Below, in pieces: positions 61,403 through 64,000 of a DNA stretch of 64,000 nt (its first letter is position 1; each line of letters opens with the position of its first letter). A program made the translations under genes and the position numbers. The notes under the pieces are model-generated. The model searched no databases and was not told where the DNA came from. It was given only the letters and a program-made list of their open reading frames with translations. The DNA is from Mycolicibacterium peregrinum (lineage in GTDB: Bacteria; Actinomycetota; Actinomycetes; Mycobacteriales; Mycobacteriaceae), in assembly GCF_001665785.1 (NCBI RefSeq), contig NZ_LZSO01000047.1, positions 1-64,000 on the forward strand, given 5' to 3'.

Positions 61403-61939
61403 ATGGGACTCGACAGCACTGCGACACTGGGCAGCCCACCCCAACCACCCGGTCCTCAGGACATGCGGGCGGTGCTCGGCCACTTCTGCACCGGCATCGC
61501 TGTCATCACCGGCCACGACGGGAAGCGACCGCTGGGTTTCACCTGTCAATCGGTTACGTCGGTGTCGCTGGAGCCGCCCTATGTGTCGTTCTGCCCGTCG
61601 CGATCCTCCTCGACGTGGCCGCTGATCCGAGCTTCCGGCCGGATGTGTATCAACATCCTGGCCGACCATCAGCAAGCGGTATGCGCCCAGTTCGCCCGCA
61701 GCAGCGCGGACAAGTTCGCCGGAGTCCACTGGAGCCCGGCCAACAATGGCGCCCCGCGCCTGCACGGCACGTTGGCCACCATCGAAGCCGACCTCGAGTA
61801 CGAGCACGGCGCGGGTGACCACACCATCGTCGTCGCCCACGTCACCTCGTTGAGCGCCCACGGCGGACAGCCCTTGTTGTTCTACCGCGGCGATTACGGT
61901 GGCTTCGATGACCGGCGACTCGATTCCACGACGGAGTGA
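61403..61939 (+). CDS. hsaB: Flavin reductase component, HsaB-like
   Basis: 178 residues; GAGGGAG precedes the ATG at 61403. Flavin-reductase fold: RAVLGHFCTGIAVITG, GFTCQSVTSVSLEPPYVSFCP and INILADHQQAVCAQFA are HsaB-like. HsaB supplies reduced FMN to the oxygenase HsaA. The HsaA-like gene is 46 kb away in the kshB operon. Other two-component monooxygenases could also use it. Confidence 0.83.
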   Translation: MGLDSTATLGSPPQPPGPQDMRAVLGHFCTGIAVITGHDGKRPLGFTCQSVTSVSLEPPYVSFCPSRSSSTWPLIRASGRMCINILADHQQAVCAQFARSSADKFAGVHWSPANNGAPRLHGTLATIEADLEYEHGAGDHTIVVAHVTSLSAHGGQPLLFYRGDYGGFDDRRLDSTTE

Positions 61940-61943
61940 GGGA

Positions 61944-62546
61944 TTGTCCATACACAGCGAAACCCAGGTCCCAGAAGCGCTTTACGCGTCCATCACCGAA
62001 TCTGTCCGCCGACTCGTCGATGCGACCATCCGCAGTCAGGCTGATCTCGACACCCTCCTGTCCGCCAAGGCGAAGATCGATGCGGCGGCAGGCGAACTCA
62101 GCCAGTCGCTGATCCCTGGTTCGTTCGGTGTCCAACAGGCAGTCGACGGCCAGTCACTGGCGTGGGGGAACGCCGTCATCGGGCTCCGCAATGCCTTGGC
62201 TCCACCGTTGGCGGTCCACCATGAACCCGACGGCCGAGTGTGGGCGGAGGTGACGCTCGGCGCAGCCTACGAAGGGCCCGCCGGCCACGTGCACGGTGGG
62301 ATCTGCGCGCTGCTGCTCGACCACGTCCTCGGCGCAACCGCGCACCAGCCGGGGCGACCTGCGGTGACCGGCACTCTCACCCTCCGCTACGAAGCCGGGA
62401 CCCGGCTCGGACCTGTTCGCGCCGAGGCGCACATCGACCGGGTAGAGGGAGTCAAGACTTTTGCCGTCGGCCACCTCGCCACCTCGGAGGGCATCACGGT
62501 CCGCGCTGAAGGTGTCTTCTTTCATCCACGCCGACCTGCCGGATAG
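61944..62546 (+). CDS. Hotdog-fold thioesterase (PaaI type)
   Basis: About 200 residues. A TTG at 61944 is preferred (GGAG seven bases upstream); a GTG at 61899 would overlap hsaB by 41 bp. The hotdog motif GPAGHVHGGICALLLDHVLG holds the His-Gly-Gly active-site helix start, and a helical N-terminal extension precedes it. It would release free acids from CoA esters, perhaps relieving CoA trapping in the pathway. It follows hsaB directly. Confidence 0.82.
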   Translation: MSIHSETQVPEALYASITESVRRLVDATIRSQADLDTLLSAKAKIDAAAGELSQSLIPGSFGVQQAVDGQSLAWGNAVIGLRNALAPPLAVHHEPDGRVWAEVTLGAAYEGPAGHVHGGICALLLDHVLGATAHQPGRPAVTGTLTLRYEAGTRLGPVRAEAHIDRVEGVKTFAVGHLATSEGITVRAEGVFFHPRRPAG

Positions 62547-62570
62547 CAGTCACGGCACTACTATCGCGGG

Positions 62571-63788
62571 GTGACCACGCCCGGTGGGCTGCAGCGCAGG
62601 CTCGGGACCACCGACGCTGTCGTGATCGGCCTGGGCTCCATGGTGGGTGCGGGCATTTTCGCCGCCCTGGCCCCGGCAGCAGCCGCGGCCGGCAGCGGAC
62701 TGCTCATCGGCCTCGCCGTCGCCGCCGTCGTCGCCTACTGCAACGCGACGTCCTCGGCGAGGTTGGCCGCGCTCTACCCGCAGTCCGGCGGCACCTACGT
62801 CTACGGGCGCGAACGTCTCGGCGAGTTCTGGGGTTACACGGCCGGGTGGAGTTTCATCGTCGGCAAGACCGCGTCGTGTGCGGCGATGGCTTTGACGGTC
62901 GGACTCTACGTCTGGCCCCAATGGGCGCATGCCGTGGCGGTGGCCGCCGTCGTGGCGTTGACGGTCGTGAACTACACCGGTATCCAGAAGTCGGCCTTGC
63001 TCACCCGGATCATCGTCGCGTGCGTGCTGGCGGTCCTGGCCGCGGTCGTGGTGGTCATCGCGGGTTCCGGCAGCACCGACCTCTCCCGACTGGATATCGG
63101 TGACGATGTCGGCGCCCGCGGTGTACTCCAGGCCGCGGGCCTGTTGTTCTTCGCATTCGCCGGTTACGCCCGGATCGCCACGCTGGGTGAAGAAGTCCGG
63201 GACCCGGCGCGCACCATCCCGCGCGCGATTCCGATCGCGCTGGGCATCGCGCTGGTGATCTACGCCGTGGTGGCCGTCGCGGCGCTGTCGGTCCTGGGCA
63301 GTTCGGGCCTGGCATCCGCACCCGCACCGCTGGCCGATGCGGTGGCCGCGGCAGGCGCCCCGCAGTGGCAACCCGTGGTACGGGCCGGAGCTGCGGTCGC
63401 GGCGCTGGGCTCGCTGCTGGCCCTGATCCTCGGAGTGTCGCGCACGACGCTGGCGATGGCTCGCGACCATCATCTGCCGCACGCATTGGCCGCCGTCCAC
63501 CCGCGGTTCGCTGTGCCCCACCGGGCCGAGGTGCTGGTCGGCATTGTCGTGGCCATCATGGCCGCCGTGGTGGATCTGCGTGGGGCGATAGGGTTTTCGT
63601 CGTTCGCAGTGCTGCTGTACTACGCGATCGCGAATGCCGCCGCCTGGACTCTGGGCCGGAGGGTCATTCCGGCGCTCGGCCTGGCCGGCTGCCTGGTGCT
63701 GGCCTTTTCTCTGCCTCTGACGTCGGTGCTCACCGGGCTGGCCGTGGTGGCGCTCGGTGCGGTGATTTATGGCGTGCGCCGGCGCTGA
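62571..63788 (+). CDS. APC-family amino acid/amine permease
   Basis: 405 residues from the GTG at 62571, with about 11-12 hydrophobic helices. The first APC helix motif VVIGLGSMVGAGIFAAL and GEEVRDPARTIPRAI are diagnostic of the amino acid-polyamine-organocation superfamily. The loops are short and the protein is compact. It is 24 bp after the thioesterase gene and may be co-transcribed, but there is no evident link to steroids. Confidence 0.9.
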   Translation: MTTPGGLQRRLGTTDAVVIGLGSMVGAGIFAALAPAAAAAGSGLLIGLAVAAVVAYCNATSSARLAALYPQSGGTYVYGRERLGEFWGYTAGWSFIVGKTASCAAMALTVGLYVWPQWAHAVAVAAVVALTVVNYTGIQKSALLTRIIVACVLAVLAAVVVVIAGSGSTDLSRLDIGDDVGARGVLQAAGLLFFAFAGYARIATLGEEVRDPARTIPRAIPIALGIALVIYAVVAVAALSVLGSSGLASAPAPLADAVAAAGAPQWQPVVRAGAAVAALGSLLALILGVSRTTLAMARDHHLPHALAAVHPRFAVPHRAEVLVGIVVAIMAAVVDLRGAIGFSSFAVLLYYAIANAAAWTLGRRVIPALGLAGCLVLAFSLPLTSVLTGLAVVALGAVIYGVRRR

Positions 63789-63806
63789 CCGGCGCCGAGT
63801 GGCCAG

Positions 63807-64000
63807 TTATTGCGCAGGTTTCCCGAAATCGCGTGCCACAAGTGGCCGCTCGACGACGAACCGCAGCGCGTCGACGGCCATCGGCACCCGCGCCGCGACC
63901 GTCACCCCGGCCAGGACGTCACCACGCAGCCAGGACCGCTGGTTGCCGGTGAACTGCTCCAGTCCCGGGAGCCACGTTTGGGATGCGCGACGACCGCTCA
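63807..64000 (-). CDS. Partial protein with SulP-like N-terminal motif (5' end outside window)
   Basis: The minus strand enters at the right edge and reads SQTWLPGLEQFTGNQRSW, then LRGDVLAGVTVAA, the start of SulP anion transporters. It then departs (RVPMAVDALRFVVERPLVAR) and stops at 63807. No further SulP helices follow, so this is either a truncated or deleted gene or a short protein of another kind. The start is outside the window. Confidence 0.5.
   Translation of the reverse strand, partial: SGRRASQTWLPGLEQFTGNQRSWLRGDVLAGVTVAARVPMAVDALRFVVERPLVARDFGKPAQ

Noticed and set aside
1..64000. CRISPR arrays, rRNA, tRNA genes and intact insertion sequences
   Set aside because: No regularly spaced repeats, cloverleaf-like or rRNA-like segments, transposase genes or terminal inverted repeats were recognised on reading.

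Overview
The window is high-GC actinobacterial DNA that reads as a fast-growing mycobacterium (Mycolicibacterium type). The pointers are an yrbE-mce operon, steroid-catabolic enzymes of the Ksh/Kst/Hsa families, mycofactocin-type SDRs, a WXG100 pair with a large T7SS-type partner, and a 13E12/HNH remnant. No rRNA, tRNA, CRISPR array or intact insertion sequence was seen.

Layout. 1-6367 (minus): yrbEA-yrbEB-mceA-mceB-mceC-mceD, a lipid/steroid importer cut by the left edge inside mceD. 6597-9086: an HsaD-like C-C hydrolase, a TetR and an IclR regulator. 9094-14019 (minus): three SDR genes (one frameshifted), an unknown protein and a Baeyer-Villiger monooxygenase. These face the plus-strand operon KshB - HsaA-like - HsaC-like - KstD-type flavoprotein (14166-18895), which ends in a strong terminator. 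19084-23124: IclR, an HSL-type esterase, an OYE-type reductase and an A/B-barrel protein. 23134-26989: a lower-GC insert holding a 13E12/HNH remnant, a lipoprotein, a 600-residue T7SS-type protein and two WXG100-like proteins. 27313-30122 (minus): SDR and a 641-residue BVMO, divergent from a beta-oxidation-like operon (30226-38300: FadD, Zn-ADH, ALDH, ECH, two complementary acyl-CoA dehydrogenases, SDR). 38417-50293: SDRs, two sulfotransferases, a metallo-beta-lactamase-fold sulfatase-like protein, Zn-ADH, a P450 with an early nonsense codon, SRPBCC, SnoaL and DUF1214 proteins. 50352-54792: IclR, a true delta5-3-ketosteroid isomerase, two decayed genes, and a short operon with a possible 2OG oxygenase. 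54820-62546: TetR, an unknown protein, a KstR-like TetR, KshA with a small Cys-pair protein, KstD, PadR, HsaB and a thioesterase. An APC permease and an edge fragment with a SulP-like motif close the window.

Together the genes give a scattered but nearly complete set for opening steroid rings A and B: KSI, KstD, KshA/KshB, HsaA/HsaB, HsaC and HsaD. Alongside are a Mce uptake system, side-chain-type CoA enzymes, and accessory oxygenases and sulfotransferases. The inference is a second, dedicated catabolic region for a non-cholesterol steroid or steroid-like compound, separate from the core KstR regulon; the substrate cannot be read from sequence.

Regulation looks unusual. Two paralogous TetR genes 46 kb apart each border a 33-bp operator; the two operators are identical at 24 of 33 positions. 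A second 15-bp palindrome, TCCCG-STSAS-CGGGA, recurs in the promoter regions of most ring-degradation genes and just upstream of the KstR-like gene.
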